DNA of 64,000 bases from Xylogone sp. PMI_703 (taxonomy: Eukaryota > Ascomycota > Leotiomycetes): contig JAJTUQ010000006.1 in NCBI GenBank assembly GCA_021399445.1, forward strand, positions 1,302,001 through 1,366,000, given 5' to 3'. Shown in pieces: positions 33,790 to 47,580 of this stretch. Each line of letters opens with the position of its first letter. Position 1 is the first letter of the stretch. Below the pieces are notes generated by a model. That model did not search any database. It had not been told where the DNA came from and saw nothing but the letters and a program-made list of their open reading frames with translations. Position numbers and translations under genes: made by a program.

Positions 33790-34602
33790 AGCACGTCGTC
33801 CAGCCAGATCAGTCAATGCGATCCGTCGTTTTGATGCTCTCTATTCGATCTTGTTATAATGGGGATGGATTATGTTAAGTTCTGATTCCGGAAGGTTAGC
33901 ACACCAGCTCAATGCACGCCCTTTGGTCCTGACATCTTGCTAACTTTCAAGCTATAGAATCAAGAAGAGCGATCACTCGCTTTCATCATTGGTTGACATT
34001 AAGCGCTATGATTAGAGCGATCACTTTAGGAGTTAAGGAATTTTCCATGGTATTAGCTTGCGGGTTGTGGAAGTTTTTTGCATCAGATATCCCGGAGCTC
34101 TGTTTTCTTTTTCTGGACGAATGGAAATGTCGTCACTAGATTATTCGGTCTTCTCATATCATTTAATTAGGAGAAACCCATTTTTACAGAATTATTAAGT
34201 TGATACCATCTCATACCATATTTATATCTTTGTATTTCCCTGTTATTATATTCAGTTTGAGCGGATTCCATCATATAGGATAGCTCTCTTGTGTGACGGT
34301 CGAACCTTTAATATGTGCCCCCTATGTTATGGTGTAACAGAAGATCGTAGCACGGTTGATTTAAATCGGGTTAGTAGTACCTTCGTAATCTGACGCGCAT
34401 ATGGCTGAACATGGGAAATTGAGATTTAGCCCCCACACCGTTACTCGGCGGAATATATCTCCGCAGCCAGCTTGTGCAACCAATATGGAGACGCGCCGAG
34501 CGCGTTGCAGCAAACAAACCTTTTATTCTCGCTCTAAATCATGGAATTGGTACTTAAATATGGTCCTCATGCATCGTGATCTGCTCTGCTTTTATATGGA
34601 TT
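33790..34602. other. Intergenic, REV3 promoter region
   Basis: About 0.8 kb AT-rich DNA between the small open frame and REV3. The forward stretch at 34401-34640 overlaps the REV3 start in another frame and is not supported. Confidence 0.45.
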
Positions 34603-37600
34603 ATGGATCTCTTTCGAGTCCAGCTGAACTGCATAGATAGCTACCAGGCTACCCCAACACCGCTCGATCCACAGCTTAGAAAAGGTGTACAACCTTCACA
34701 ATTGCATAAGGAGCCTAAAGTCCCCGTCATTAGAGTGTTTGGGACCACAGAAACAGGCCAGAAAGTTTGCGCACATATACATGGTGCATTTCCGTATCTA
34801 TATATCGAATACAATGGAAGTCTAGTTCCAGATGAAGGTAGGCTACTGTATCGTTCAAAGCATGTACATTCCTGGCTCACAAAAGCTAGCTGGTGCATAT
34901 ATGCACCAACTTCATCTATCAATTGATTATGCTCTTTCCGTTAGTTATAGGAGGAATCCCTTCGATGGATGCTCGAAATTTGTTGCTCGGATTACCCTAG
35001 TCAAGGGTATACCATTTTACGGTTTCCATGTCGGCTATCGATACTACTTAAAGATCTACATGCTCAACCCCATAGTTATGACACGTCTTGCGGATATATT
35101 GCTACAGGGATTGGTTATGAATAAGGTGTTTCAACCTTATGAAGCGCATCTTCAATATCTTCTCCAATGGATGACTGACTATAACTTGTATGGATGTGGG
35201 TATATCAACTGTAGGAAGGTAACGTTCCGAAGTCCAGTGCCTTCATACGAAGAAATAGACAGTACTACACATCTATGGCATGATCACTCAATACCGAACG
35301 ACTTTATCACGCGAGATTCGGCGTTTCCTCGAGTGAGCCACTGCGCTATTGAGGTAGATGTATGCGTGCAAGATATTCTGAATCGGCATGATATCAGACC
35401 GAGGAACATTCATCATGATTTTGTGGAGTATTTCAACCCCAGAACATTGGACGAGAAGCTTGTCAACAGTATGGCTGGCCTGTGGCGGGATGAAACTCGG
35501 CGGCGTAAGCTGCGGATGGGTGATCTAGATCCAGATAGTAGCCCGTTTCCTCCCGAGGTCCTTATATCAATGTCGGCAGATCCTCGCAATTCTAGTCCTG
35601 GTGGTTGGATTCACGAAGAGGAATACAAAGAGAAGATTTTAGCCATTATTCAGCAAGAAAAAGAGAGTCATGACAGGGATGTGATATCTTTTGAAACTTT
35701 TGTCAAGCCGTCGCCATTAGACGCCAATGTCAAAACCAGCTTGGAGGCTGTGGAAGATCTATACCCAGAAAACCTCCTGCCTAAATTGGGGCTGATACAA
35801 GAAAAGATAGACGATGCTGGAGACAATGACCTGCGCCAAGAGGATATGGACGTCGACGAGAAGAGAATAAGAGCTTTTAACTTTGAGGACGACGAATACA
35901 ATTTCGATTCGGATGAAGAGCTAATGAAAGAAATTGAGCTTTCACAGAAGAGGGCACAAGGTAGTAGCGAGGATGAATTTCTGTCGTTAGATACCAAGGA
36001 TCCTCTCGATATTGATAGTAGTGCGGAGCAAATGCCTACAGCTCAAAATCCCCTTTCTACTGAACATCTAGCTACTAGAACGTCCCAAAAACTGGATATG
36101 TACTCTATCAGACAACGCTCCCAGCCAACACAACAGATTATTGGTCGTAAATTGCCTGAAAACAACCTAAATAGACAGCTCGGTCCAAACAAGCGTCAAA
36201 AGGTGTCTTTTGATGTTGATTTTGATCATAGCTCGAATTCACAAGACGGTACAACTAAAACTAAAGCTGATATACAATTAACGAAGCCGAGGATGGATAC
36301 CTGGTATCCAGACAATGTATTGGCAGGCGAAATTGCCCAAACATTCAACAGCACCAACAGTCAATCTGACCATCCAAGATCGGATGCTATGGAAAACAGG
36401 GAGCAAATAACTACAAATTCCAATAAGGCATCTTCTAAGCAACTCTGGAAAACTAAAAATAGTTCACAAAATCAAACTCTGAATTTTCCTGTGGTAAAAG
36501 ATCCTCATGACCCCAGCACTCTATCACGATTGAGTCAACGGACTGCATCGCAATCTTCCAAATGGGCCTCTTCACAGGAACTACCATTCCCTGAGAAGCT
36601 CCCAATAAAGAGCGATTTATCAGATTCTTTGAGTAGTGCTCCTAGCTCTGCCGACTCCCTACCTCTTCGGAAGGTTATGGATAGTATGGCTGAGAGCTAT
36701 CCTTCCAACGCTGTCGTGTTAGCTTTCAAAGAGTTTCCTCCTTCCTGGCATGATGTTACCACAACTATGGAACGCTCTGGTTTGCCCTCAGTTATACACC
36801 AGGATGCATTCTATAGCAACGAACTCGATGTTCCTGAGCGTCCAAGAGAATGGGCAGGGAAAGAATTTAAGCTAGGAAGCAATACTATTCCATATCTTCC
36901 CGACTTTGACCCCACTGGGATGTCGGATGCCACTTATGGAAAGAGACCTCCAATTCTTCCGGATAAGTTAAAAGAGGAGCGCGTTTACGAACGAAAGAGG
37001 CTAGCCTGTAGCCTGCGAAGCTGGGCTATAGAAGAACCCCCTCCAACATTTGCTGAGGTGTTATCTTGGCAGCTAGAAGAAGAAGCAGGAACGATTGCAA
37101 GTGGTCCTATCAAGGAGAATCAATTAAATTCAGAGAACAGCTCTAAGCTAAAGAGCAAGCTCTCACAAATTGAGGGAGCAACCCAGAAACCTCAGCAAAA
37201 GTTCAGATATGAGCAGGAGAAAAGTGAGGTGTACTATGAGGCACAGTACATGAGCACAATGAGTCTGGAGATACACATTAACACAAGAGGGAAGTTCTTT
37301 CCCAATCCGGAACAAGATGAGGTGCAATGCATCTTCTGGTGCTTGCAATCTACTGAGGATGGCCTGGAGAGGAACGGTGCCGAAGACGGAACCCGTTTAG
37401 GTATTGTAGTCCTTTCGCAAGATGGCATAATTGCGAAGCAAGTTGGTAAACAATCTGCTCTTGACATTGATGAAGAGACTTCGGAACTCGATCTCATGAT
37501 CCGTATTGTAGACATTGTTCGACAGTATGATCCAGATATTTTAACTGGTTTTGAAGTCCACGGAAGTTCCTGGGGTTATCTCATCGAACGAGCCCGCCTG

Positions 37601-39796
37601 AAATACGATTATAATCTATGCGATGAGCTTTCAAGGATGAAGTCTCAATCTCATGGCCGCTTTGGGAAAGAAAATGATCGGTGGGGTTTTAATACAACAT
37701 CCACGATTCGAGTAACAGGTCGTCATATGATTAATATTTGGCGAGCAATGCGTAGTGAACTGAATTTACTTGGATATACAATGGAAAATGTCGTCTTCCA
37801 CATATTACAGCGGCGGATTCCTCACTATACTTGGGCCGATTTGACCAAATGGTACACTGGCGGAAAACCACGAGATTTGGCAAAAGTAGTCAACTACTTC
37901 GTCTCTAGAGTCCAGCTGGACTTGAAAATATTGGAAAAGAATGAACTAATTGCTCGAACAAGTGAACAAGCTCGTCTCTTGGGAGTAGATTTCTACTCGG
38001 TGTTTTCTCGTGGCTCTCAATTTAAAGTCGAGTCGCTCATGTTTCGCATTGCTAAGGCTGAGAACTTCATGTTAGTGTCCCCAAGCAGGAAGCAGGTTGG
38101 TGGTCAAAATGCCTTGGAATGTTTACCTCTAGTCATGGAACCTCAAAGTGCCTTTTATAACGGCCCAGTATTGGTGTTGGATTTCCAAAGTTTATATCCC
38201 AGCGTTATGATTGCATATAATTACTGTTACTCAACGTTCCTCGGCCGTATAGTTAACTGGCGAGGCGGTGGTAAGATGGGCTTCACAGAATACAAGAGAC
38301 AGCGAAGACTGCTAGAACTTATTCAGGATCATGTCAACATCGCACCAAATGGTATGATGTACGCCAAACCGACCATTCGAAAATCTCTCTTGGCCAAGAT
38401 GTTAACTGAAATTCTGGAAACTCGAGTAATGGTCAAGAGCGGCATGCAGATCGACAAAGAGAACATATCCTTACAAAGATTGCTTAACAACAGACAACTT
38501 GCTCTCAAACTGATTGCCAACGTCACCTATGGATATTCTTCTGCCTCATTTTCTGGCCGAATGCCTTGCTCTGAGATAGCTGACAGCATTGTCCAGACTG
38601 GTCGTGAGACATTAGAAAGAGCTATTGCCCTTATTCATTCCGTTAAACGTTGGGGGGCAGAGGTTGTCTATGGTGATACCGACAGTCTCTTTGTCTACCT
38701 CAAGGGTCGAACCAAAGATCAGGCGTTCGATATTGGTAATGAGATAGCAAGGACGCTCACTAACGTGAACCCAAGGCCTATTAAACTCAAGTTTGAAAAG
38801 GTATATTTTCCTTCTGTTTTACTGGCTAAGAAACGATACGTTGGTTTTAAGTACGAGAGCAAGGACCAGGTTGAGCCGGAATTTGACGCCAAGGGGATTG
38901 AGACTGTACGACGCGATGGTACCATTGCTGAACAAAAAATTGAGGAAAAGGCGCTCAAAATATTATTCCGCACAGCTGATTTGAGTCAAGTCAAGAGCTA
39001 TTTCCAAAGACAATGTGAGAAAATCATGAAAGGATCCGTGTCAGTTCAGGATTTCTGCTTCGCGAGAGAAGTTAGACTCGGCACCTATAGTGATAAAGGT
39101 CCGCCTCCAGCAGGTGCTCTTATTAGCACCAGACGAATGCTTGAGGATCCTCGAGCAGAGCCACAGTATGGGGAACGAGTGCCATATGTTGTCATTACAG
39201 GCGCCCCTGGGTCACGACTGATTGACCGCTGCGTTGCTCCAGAAGAATTACTTGAAAATGATCAGTTGGAGCTTGACGCCGAGTATTACATCTCCAAGAA
39301 TCTCATCCCGCCTCTTGAGCGTATTTTCAACTTAATGGGCGCTAATGTTCGGAATTGGTATGATGAAATGCCCAAATTCCAGCGAATTCGCAAAGTGGAC
39401 ATGAGTGCTCTGTCGCGTCAGTCTAGAGGCGCAGGGACAAGTGCAATGACGATCGAGTCTTATATGAAATCTTCCTCCTGCATAGTCTGCAAGGAGAAGC
39501 TCATCGACTCTGAAGGACCTATCTGTATGTCCTGCATAGAAAGCTCGCCAACATCGATTTTGACAATACAGACACGGCTCTCCGACGCCGAGAGTAAAGT
39601 TCTGAACATCCAAAAGGTCTGTCAAGCTTGCTCCGGACTGTCACCTTTGGATGAAGTCAGGTGTGATAACAAGGATTGCCCGGTATTCTATACTAGGGTC
39701 AAGCAGGCTGCGCATCTGCGAGCTGAACGAGCAATTGGCGATCCTGCCATGCATAGGCTACTAGCCGATGAAGTTACGAATGATATGGAGTGGTAG
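34603..39796 (+). CDS. rev3: DNA polymerase zeta catalytic subunit REV3
   Basis: Family-B translesion polymerase that extends from mismatched or damaged primer ends, acting with Rev7. Exons 34603-34837 and 34890-39796 give 1713 residues with a single 52-nt intron near the 5' end. The start MDLFRVQLNCIDSYQ matches the family. The N-terminal region (residues 1-240) is followed by a long, poorly conserved Ser/Asp-rich insert. The polymerase core has motif A DFQSLYPSVMIAYNYC (about 1174), motif B LKLIANVTYGYSSASFSG, and motif C VYGDTDSLFVYL (about 1338) with the catalytic aspartates. The C-terminus has two cysteine clusters, CIVCKEKL...CMSC (about 1607) and CQACSG...CDNKDC. These are CysA and CysB, the latter the Fe-S and accessory-subunit site. 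Length is normal for fungi. Confidence 0.97.
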
Positions 39797-40349
39797 AGGG
39801 AATGGCATTGAATGGCGTTTATGATAGATATTCCGCATTTTACTGGGGATTATGAGCTTTTCTGGATATAGGAAAACCTTGCATTGGGGTGGAGCTGCAT
39901 GAACAGGAGTTTACTGTATGGGCGTGAAAGAGCTGTTGAGTTATTGTACGTGTGGAGTACTTCGAGAACAAGGGTCTCAAACTTCGAAGCGAAGGCGCTG
40001 ATGTAATAGCAAAGATGCCACAGTTGAGTTAGGTTACCAAGTAATCGTGCTATGAGGCGCTTCATAAGATTGCATCTGTAACTGCACTTGAAACAGGATA
40101 TCCTCATCCATCCAGCCAAGAGCCGAAAAGCAATTTGTTTTTGAATCACGTTTCCCTTGGTTGGTGCTAAGCGCTTTACCCGGAACGGAGCTGCCGCTTT
40201 TAAGGCTGAGCTACCACCAAGCTCACCAAGCTGTCAATAACTTGTAATACGAGACCACTTCTTGCTACAACCACCTACAAACATCTGCACCTACTCGTCT
40301 CTCTCGTGCAGATTGTGGACCTCCGTTAACGGTATACACAAATGCCATA
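39797..40349. other. Intergenic between REV3 and NVJ2
   Basis: 553 bp holding the REV3 3' UTR and the NVJ2 promoter and leader. The reverse-strand open stretch at 39850-40149 has no domain. Confidence 0.5.
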
Positions 40350-43300
40350 ATGGGTGGTCTGGCAGGGTTCCTGCTGGGATATATTATCGGCGGGCTCACC
40401 TTGCTTCCACTAATCGTCATCGGTGTCCTCTTCTACGCTTACCTCACGTTCACAATCGCCAGCGATAATTCCGCGCAGGATCGCACCAGCTCCTCGATTG
40501 TCCAACCGGGCGATGATGTGAATGCTATAAAGACTGCTGAGAAGAATCTCGCTGAAAGCTTCCGGGCTTCCGGCAATCACGAGGCTGAGGTCGCCGCGGG
40601 GTACTTCGCAGTATGTCGCGAATACGTTCCAGGTGGAGTGAATGGGAAACCACCGGAGCGGACTAGCCCATCTGGCTCGACGACGGTATCTGCGCCCAGT
40701 CCGAGTGTGTACCAGAGCATGTACAGGAGCATATTCGATCGAAAGCAGAATAATAACAGCCCACTGGATAACAAGCCAGCGGGGAAGCCTCAGCGGAAAG
40801 GTGGTAATGTATTTTACGTGGTCCTTAGGTATGTATTCTACCTTTGAAGCTTCATTTTCTGCGATTCATGAATACTTACTTTGGGTAGACATGGACACTT
40901 AATGCTTTTTGACGATGAGGAGCAGCTCGAGGTTCGGCATGTAATATCATTAGCGCATCATGATGTTAGCGTATATTCGGGTGGAGATGAGACGCCAGAA
41001 GGCGAATTGTTTATCAAGAGAAATGCGCTTTGTCTTTCAAGGCGGAAAGATACGCTGGATCTCACGCCAGATGGGGTGGTCTCGAAACCATTCTACTTAT
41101 TCTCCGAAAATTGCTCTTTCAAAGAGGATTTCTATTTCGCAATGTTACGAAATCAAGAGAGGACTCCCGGAGGACACAACAACCCACCACTACCGATACC
41201 ATACGAAGTGAAAGATATTATTACGCTGGTTCAAAAATTACATTCCTCAGAGGAGCATCTACAGACGAGGTGGATCAATGCAGTGCTTGGGAGGATTTTC
41301 CTTGCTCTGTACAAGACCTCTGACATGGAGAACTTTTTCCGGTCTAGGATTACCAAGAAGATATCGCGGGTCAAAACCCCTTCTTTTCTCTCCAAAATAT
41401 CGTTAAGAAACATTGATATGGGAAATGCCGCACCAGTCATAACCAATCCGCGACTAAAAGATCTGACTGTGGATGGAGAGCTAGTTGTCGAAGCCGATGT
41501 GAGATATGCAGGCAATATAAGAATCGAAGTCGCCACTACGGCTCGAATCGACCTGGGCTCTCGATTCAAGGCTCGTGAAGTTAACTTGGTTCTAGCAGTC
41601 GTCGTGAAGAGACTTGAAGGTCACGGGATGGCGAGGATTAAACCAGCCCCATCGAACCGAATATGGGTCTCATTTGCGACTATGCCAAAACTCGAGATGA
41701 CAATTGAACCAATTGTTAGTTCTAGACAAATTACATATACTCTTATTCTTCGACAGATTGAAAATAGGATCAAGGAGGTTATTGCGGAGAGTGTGGTGTA
41801 TCCCAATTGGGACGATGTTCCTTTCTACAACACCGAATCGAAGAGGTGGAGGGGTGGCATTTGGGCGGATGAGAAACACCCCAAGCCTCCGCCTAACGCC
41901 GAAGAAGCGGCTGCCCAACAAGGCGATGTGGAAGAAGTACAGCATCTGGAAGGCAATCCAGACGATGGAACTGAAGAATTACCACAGGTTGAACGCAGCA
42001 TCAGCATGCCAGCTTTGGAAGCTTCTACACATGCTCCTCATGCGCGGAAGGCGGCAAAATCTACCATAAATGTTACTGGTGGCAAGTCAACTGGGGTTTC
42101 ATCCGGCGTGGAGACAAAACCAATAGAAGTGGAACGGCCCAGGGTGCTGCGATCTGGGTCTTTTGCCGCTACCTCTGCGCCTGTCGTTGCAACGGATGTC
42201 ACAACAGTTGATGCATTCAAACCCGCTAGCCCACCCGATGTTAGCCACGCAGCTGATGCTATGGCTAAAATATCAGCGCTATCTCAGTCGGTTTCTCCAC
42301 CACAGACCCCTGTTGGATCACCAGCAAGACCTCCGATCATCCATAAATCCAGGAGCCAGTCTTCGGCATCTTCAGGGGAGTCTGTGAAATCTGACAAAGA
42401 TGGCAGGAGCGAGCATCATGGTCAATTGACACCAAATGCTCCGGACACAAACAGTATACCATCGACATCGTTTCCGCCAACCCCTAGTAGTGCCAGTATC
42501 TCTTCCTTCCAAAACGATGCAGCCTCGACAAGGTCCCTTGGTTCAATGAAGTTGGATCCTAAGAAGGACAACTCATCAGCAGCCTCAGTAAAATCCGTCA
42601 GTGCCGAGACTAAACGGCTCTCCTTAGCAGCCATACAGAGCGCGAAGAAATGGGGCTGGAATGCGCTCCAGAGACATTCTGATTCCAACAACGCGGAAAC
42701 AAATGAGACAATATCGCAACCAATGGGTCGAGGAAGGCCACTCCCTCCTCCAGGAACACCACTTCCACCACCTGACAAGAGAACGAAAACAGCTCCAATA
42801 CCAGTTCCCAAACGAAAACCCGTGGCCCCCCCTCCATGCCTTCCTAAAATGCCAGCGGAACCAGAGCGAAGTCACAGCAGTAATGGCAATGAAATTCAGC
42901 GACGGCCTGTTCCCCCACCGCCACTGCCGGCGAGGCCGCGCCATGGCATGGATGAGCATTCTGGGAGCATGATGGATGACGATGGACTATTAGTAGTGGC
43001 GGCTCCGATTGGCGACTCGCAGCCAAGCACACCGTTGAGTGAACACAACCCTACTTATGTTCAACCGTGGGCCGAGGACGAGGACGAGAATGAGAACGAG
43101 AATGAGAACGAGAGCCAGACCCCAGAGGCGTCGGTGCAACTAGAGAATGCTCAAGGTGAGGAAAAGGTTCGGGTGGTTATCGAAAGCGAGAATGGGGAAG
43201 TAGCTCAAGTTGTGGCTACAAGCGATGGAGATCCCATACCGATTCCCACTCCGCGATCATCACCACCAGAGCTACCGCAGCGAAGACATGTATCAACCAG

Positions 43301-43400
43301 TCCCGAGGAAGATGGACCGGAGCTGCCAACCTGGATGGCGGCGCAGGAAGAAGAGGCAAGGATCAAGAGCGCATATGTCGATGAGGATGTTGGGATCTAA
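40350..43400 (+). CDS. nvj2: Nvj2-like SMP/PH-domain lipid-transfer protein of ER contact sites
   Basis: ER-anchored tether predicted to move lipids at ER-vacuole or ER-Golgi contacts. Exons 40350-40828 and 40889-43400 give 996 residues. The N-terminus is a membrane anchor (GFLLGYIIGGLTLLPLIVIG). A PH-like region follows around residues 150-270 (GHLMLFDDEEQLEVRHVISL). The SMP domain starts near HSSEEHLQTRWINAVLGRIF and continues through LTVDGELVVEADVRYAGNIR to PNWDDVPFYNT. The C-terminal 450 residues are Ser/Pro-rich and disordered, with proline stretches (PPPPLPARP) and a glutamate/asparagine repeat encoded by (GAGAAY)n near 43086-43112. Domain order matches yeast Nvj2. Confidence 0.92.
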
Positions 43401-45369
43401 GGAGTTGAAACCGGGCTGGCATGCTATGCCGGCCGCAAAGTGTACAAATTTTCGTGATTTCATAGGCAGCGAGGAAAGAAGACACGACAAAGGCCACAAG
43501 GGTAAGGTATACAAAGTGGCACAGGGAGCAATATGGAGTTGGAGTTCATTTTTTGGGAACCCAGCCGGGATAAGGGACCACGGCATTTTACGGGAGTTAC
43601 CTTATTACTCATGAAGGGGACAAGGGAATAGTTTTATGTATTTTATGCAACGTGGACCTGTTTTTTTCCTTCTATTGCTTGTGGTGTCGATAGATGGTCG
43701 ATACAATGTTATGGGATACCCAGGCTCAGTGTTTGTGGAGAGAGAGAAATAAGAAATGAAATGGAAAAAAGAGCAATGATCATCATCCTTAGAATTTTCC
43801 CCCGACGGTGTGATTGATTTATCCGATAATTGTGATGATTGTGATTATGTTGTAGGAGACAAGCTCTGTAGAGAAGAAGAAGCTTTCCATGGGCTCGATG
43901 GGCTCGATGGGCTATGGCCAGGCACAGTCCGTCCCCCCCCCAAAGACACATGCATTAAGCAACAAGGGGAGCTGTAGGATGGGTTAATTTTAAGCCTCGC
44001 GAGCGGCAGAGAAGAGAGACTCAGAGAGATTGGTACAGCCTTGGCAGCCTTGGCAGGATCGCAGCGCACTTGGAGGCAGCCTCATGCCGGTGTGCGCTAC
44101 ATGAATCCTTCAACACAAGTATCACATTTTGCCGTGGAATGTGGGAATTGTTGTTCTCTTTTTTTCTGCAAGGAGACGGAGATAAGTTGGATCATACAGG
44201 CACGGGGTGAGATCCTTCTGCGATGTATCGGAGTAAACATCCTTTGGACAGGGCACTTCTTTACTATGGAGCTATGTTGCTACTACCAGATTGGTGTTGA
44301 CGCTGTGAGCTGAACGTGTACCCAGTCATTATTATTGTAACGGTGCTAATAAGTCATACAGCACAGTGGTGTGCGGCACTGTTTTGCCAAGAAGGCTCGG
44401 CGGGTGAATTGTCTAAGGGGAAGACGCGGGCTGGGTCAGTATCAGTACAGCTATCAAAGTCAGATCTGCTGGACAAGAAAAGCATTATTGCTCTGCTCAA
44501 AGAGACCTTTTTATAAGATTGATTGAACAACTGTATTATTCAAGCACTTGGTATAGTCTTTTGCGGGAGAGCAGTGACGGTGACAGTGAGAGTCATCCCA
44601 GGGACTTCCTGGAGACGTTTAAAGTTATGACTGCGCCTCGGTATCGGGGCTGTCACAGACTGGCACCTGCACCTGTAGGCGAAGGGATGAGATGAGATGA
44701 TCATCGGGAGTTTTAGAGTTAATCACCAGAGTTCGGATAAAATCTGCGATGGGTGATACTGTACCTACCATAGTATATTGCTGTATCAACAGCACAACTA
44801 CTGTGATATACAAGTATATGTTCTCTGTTGTATTGTACCTGTGAGTCTTGTGCCTGGCTGCTGCTCGGCGTCTTCTGCAAGCCTCCATTGGCTCTTTTCG
44901 TCCCCCCTGCGCCATCCAGGGTCGGCGCGGCGCCTCTTGCTTGCCGCAGTCTGGAGCAGCAGCAGATTGCCATTTTTGTTGATTGACCTTGTCTGCCTAC
45001 TACTCCCTCTTCCTCCTCTTCCTCTTCAGCTTTAACTTCTACCATTCCTTCTCTTCCTCCTTCCGCTCCCTTAACTCTCATCATCAATCTCCATTTCTTC
45101 TTCCTCTCTCTTCTTCCTTTCCTTTGCTCTCTGCTTTGTTCGGCTCTCTCGCTCTCTCTTGCCCCCTCGCTTCTAGTCAGCTACAGTGTTTCAGCTTGTC
45201 TTACACCTCTCAGGCACAGGGCGTGAAATCTTTAATCTAGAATTGAAACAAAAAAGGCACAAGCTCCTCTTTACCGACCCATCTCCCTCCAACAAAGTAG
45301 AACAACCTCTCTTCCTCACTCCTCCATTGTTCGCTCTCTCTTGAAATACAAAGCGTGCCTTCTTCCAAC
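43401..45369. other. Long intergenic region with pyrimidine-rich promoter tract
   Basis: About 2 kb. No gene is supported; overlapping open stretches on both strands lack domains. From about 44985 to 45345 the forward strand is strongly C+T-rich (runs of CTCTTCC), typical of highly expressed fungal promoters and 5' leaders. It leads directly into the protease gene. Confidence 0.5.
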
Positions 45370-47143
45370 ATGAAGGCGACCACGCTGTCGCTACTCGCGG
45401 GAGCGGCCCTCGCCCCGACCGTCCTCGCCACCGTCTCCCTCGACATCGCCAAAAACCCCGCCGTCCGCCGCTCTCCTCAGCAGCAGCGCCAGATCCAGCA
45501 GCGCGCCACCATCACCGAGAGCTTGGCCAATAACTACACCGGTGGCAGCTACGTCGCAACCGTCCAGGTCGGCACCCCGCCTCAAACCCAGACGCTGGTC
45601 ATCGATACCGGCAGCAGCGACGTCTGGCTGCTCTCTGCCGATGCCAACCTGTGCACCAGCGAGTTTCTGCAGAACGAGTATGGTGGTGGATGTTCCACTA
45701 CTTGTACGTTGATTTGCCCTTCTTCTCATTTTCTTTTGGATGGATTGATTGCCTGCGGACCTCAATGCGTCCATATGGCGCATCAATTGACTGATTTCAC
45801 GTGTATATCTACATCTACTGTACACTGGCTAACATATCTTGCGCGCGCAAACAGTTGACTCAAGCAAGTCCTCTACATTCAAGGTTGTCAGTGAAGGCAC
45901 ATTCGACATTCAATACCAGGACAATTCGGGCTCTTCCGGTGACTATGTCTCAGACAACTTCAAGATTGGCGGCATCACCGTCAAGGCCCTCCAGATGGGT
46001 CTGGCCAACGACACCACCGTCCCCACTGGACTCATGGGAATTGGCTATGATACCAATGAGGCGGCAAGACGTATCTATCCCAACCTCATCGATGATATGG
46101 CTTCTCAGGGCTTGGTCACCAAGAAGGCCTACAGTCTCTTCTTGAACGACCTCAACGCCGCTACTGGCTCCATCATCTTTGGTGGCATCGACACCGAGAA
46201 GTTCCACGGCTCCCTCGTCGCCCTCCCAATCATCCCCGACCAAGCCTTCGATGGTAGTGACGTCTTTGCTGAGTTCAATGTTCCGCTCACCGGACTGGAC
46301 GTCACCTTCTCCTCCAAGAACTCCACCACCGTCTCTACTTCTTCCTTGAACGACACGGTTATCTTGGATTCTGGAACCTCAATTACCTATCTCCCTGATA
46401 CTCTTGCCGCGGATCTCTACGACGTCATTGGCGCTATAGATGATACCGAGATGTCAGGAAATACCTATGTCGACTGTGATCTGCTCAGCCAGTTCCCCGA
46501 CATGACCTTTGATTTCACCATCGGAGGCTCCGCTCGTATCAGCGTACCAATCTATGAACTGGTGTTCGATCTCACGGGCATCTTCACGGCCTTCCCACCC
46601 GATGGTCTCCCTTTCGATAATGTCTGCGCGTTCGGTATCCAGCCGGCTCTTGGCGGCCCCAATCTCTTCGGTGATACCTTCCTTCGCTCTGCCTACGTTG
46701 TCTACGATCTTGAGGATAACCAGGTCGCTCTTGCTCAGACCAACTTTGGCAGCACCAAGTCAAATATCGTAGAGTTTAAAACTACCGATCATAGCATCCC
46801 GGCTTTGGCTGGTGTTTCTGCCGCTGCGGAGCCCAGACCCACACAAACTATTCCTTTTGGAGCTACTGCAAGCAGCGAGGCTCCCACCCCAACTCCTAGC
46901 AGCAATGATGATGGCAATGAGCCTGGTACTGCAAGTGGTACTGGTGGTGATGATGGAGGAGACGGTAGCAGCAGCAGCGGAACTGGAAGTGGAAGTACCT
47001 CCACACCAACGAGCGGAGGTAGATCTTCCAGTTCACCAAACGCCGGAATTGCTACCGTACCACCGATGGGATGGTCCGGATTGATGGTATTTGGTGTTTC
47101 TTTGGGATTCGCCGTTCTGGGAGGCGGTTTGATTCTAGCATAA
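45370..47143 (+). CDS. Yapsin-like GPI-anchored aspartic protease
   Basis: Cell-surface pepsin-family (A1) protease. Exons 45370-45703 and 45855-47143 give 540 residues; the intron is 151 bp. The signal peptide is MKATTLSLLAGAALAPTVLA. A short propeptide contains Arg-rich sites (VRRSPQQQRQIQQR). The two catalytic aspartates are in VIDTGSSDVWLL and ILDSGTSITYLP. Late in the fold is LFGDTFLRSAYVVYDLEDNQ, a pepsin-family hallmark. A Ser/Thr/Gly-rich stalk follows (GTASGTGGDDGGDGSSSSGT). The hydrophobic C-terminus (LMVFGVSLGFAVLGGGLILA) ends the protein without a basic tail, as expected for a GPI signal. This supports OpsB/yapsin type rather than a soluble secreted pepsin. Confidence 0.93.
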
Positions 47144-47580
47144 AAAGAGGAATCATAATAATGCTAATGGGATGGTTTGCTGTTATACCCCCGCTATATT
47201 AGGAAACAAGCATGAGAAACGGAGTACAGATTGGGATTTTCTGCTTTTTATCATCAACTTCTTTGTGTATATGTGTCACTAGTGGATGGAATTCGGGAAC
47301 TCAGATGCATGCACAGTAGAGAATGCTGGGTAGTAATATAAGCATTCTTCAGAAATGAATAAAAGTAATACTTCAATGGAATTGATGAGCGCTTTTACTA
47401 GTATCTTTCTATATCATGCAAGATGTGATACTCACTTTGAGGCCCTGATCTCTGAAATGCCAGATTTCTTTCCTTAGTCAGAGTGAACATCATGCAGACT
47501 AAGAGTCTAAGGTGCGGCAAAGATTAACAGATCCAACTCCCAAAGAACGACAATATCTTGACACTATACTGGCAATCTCC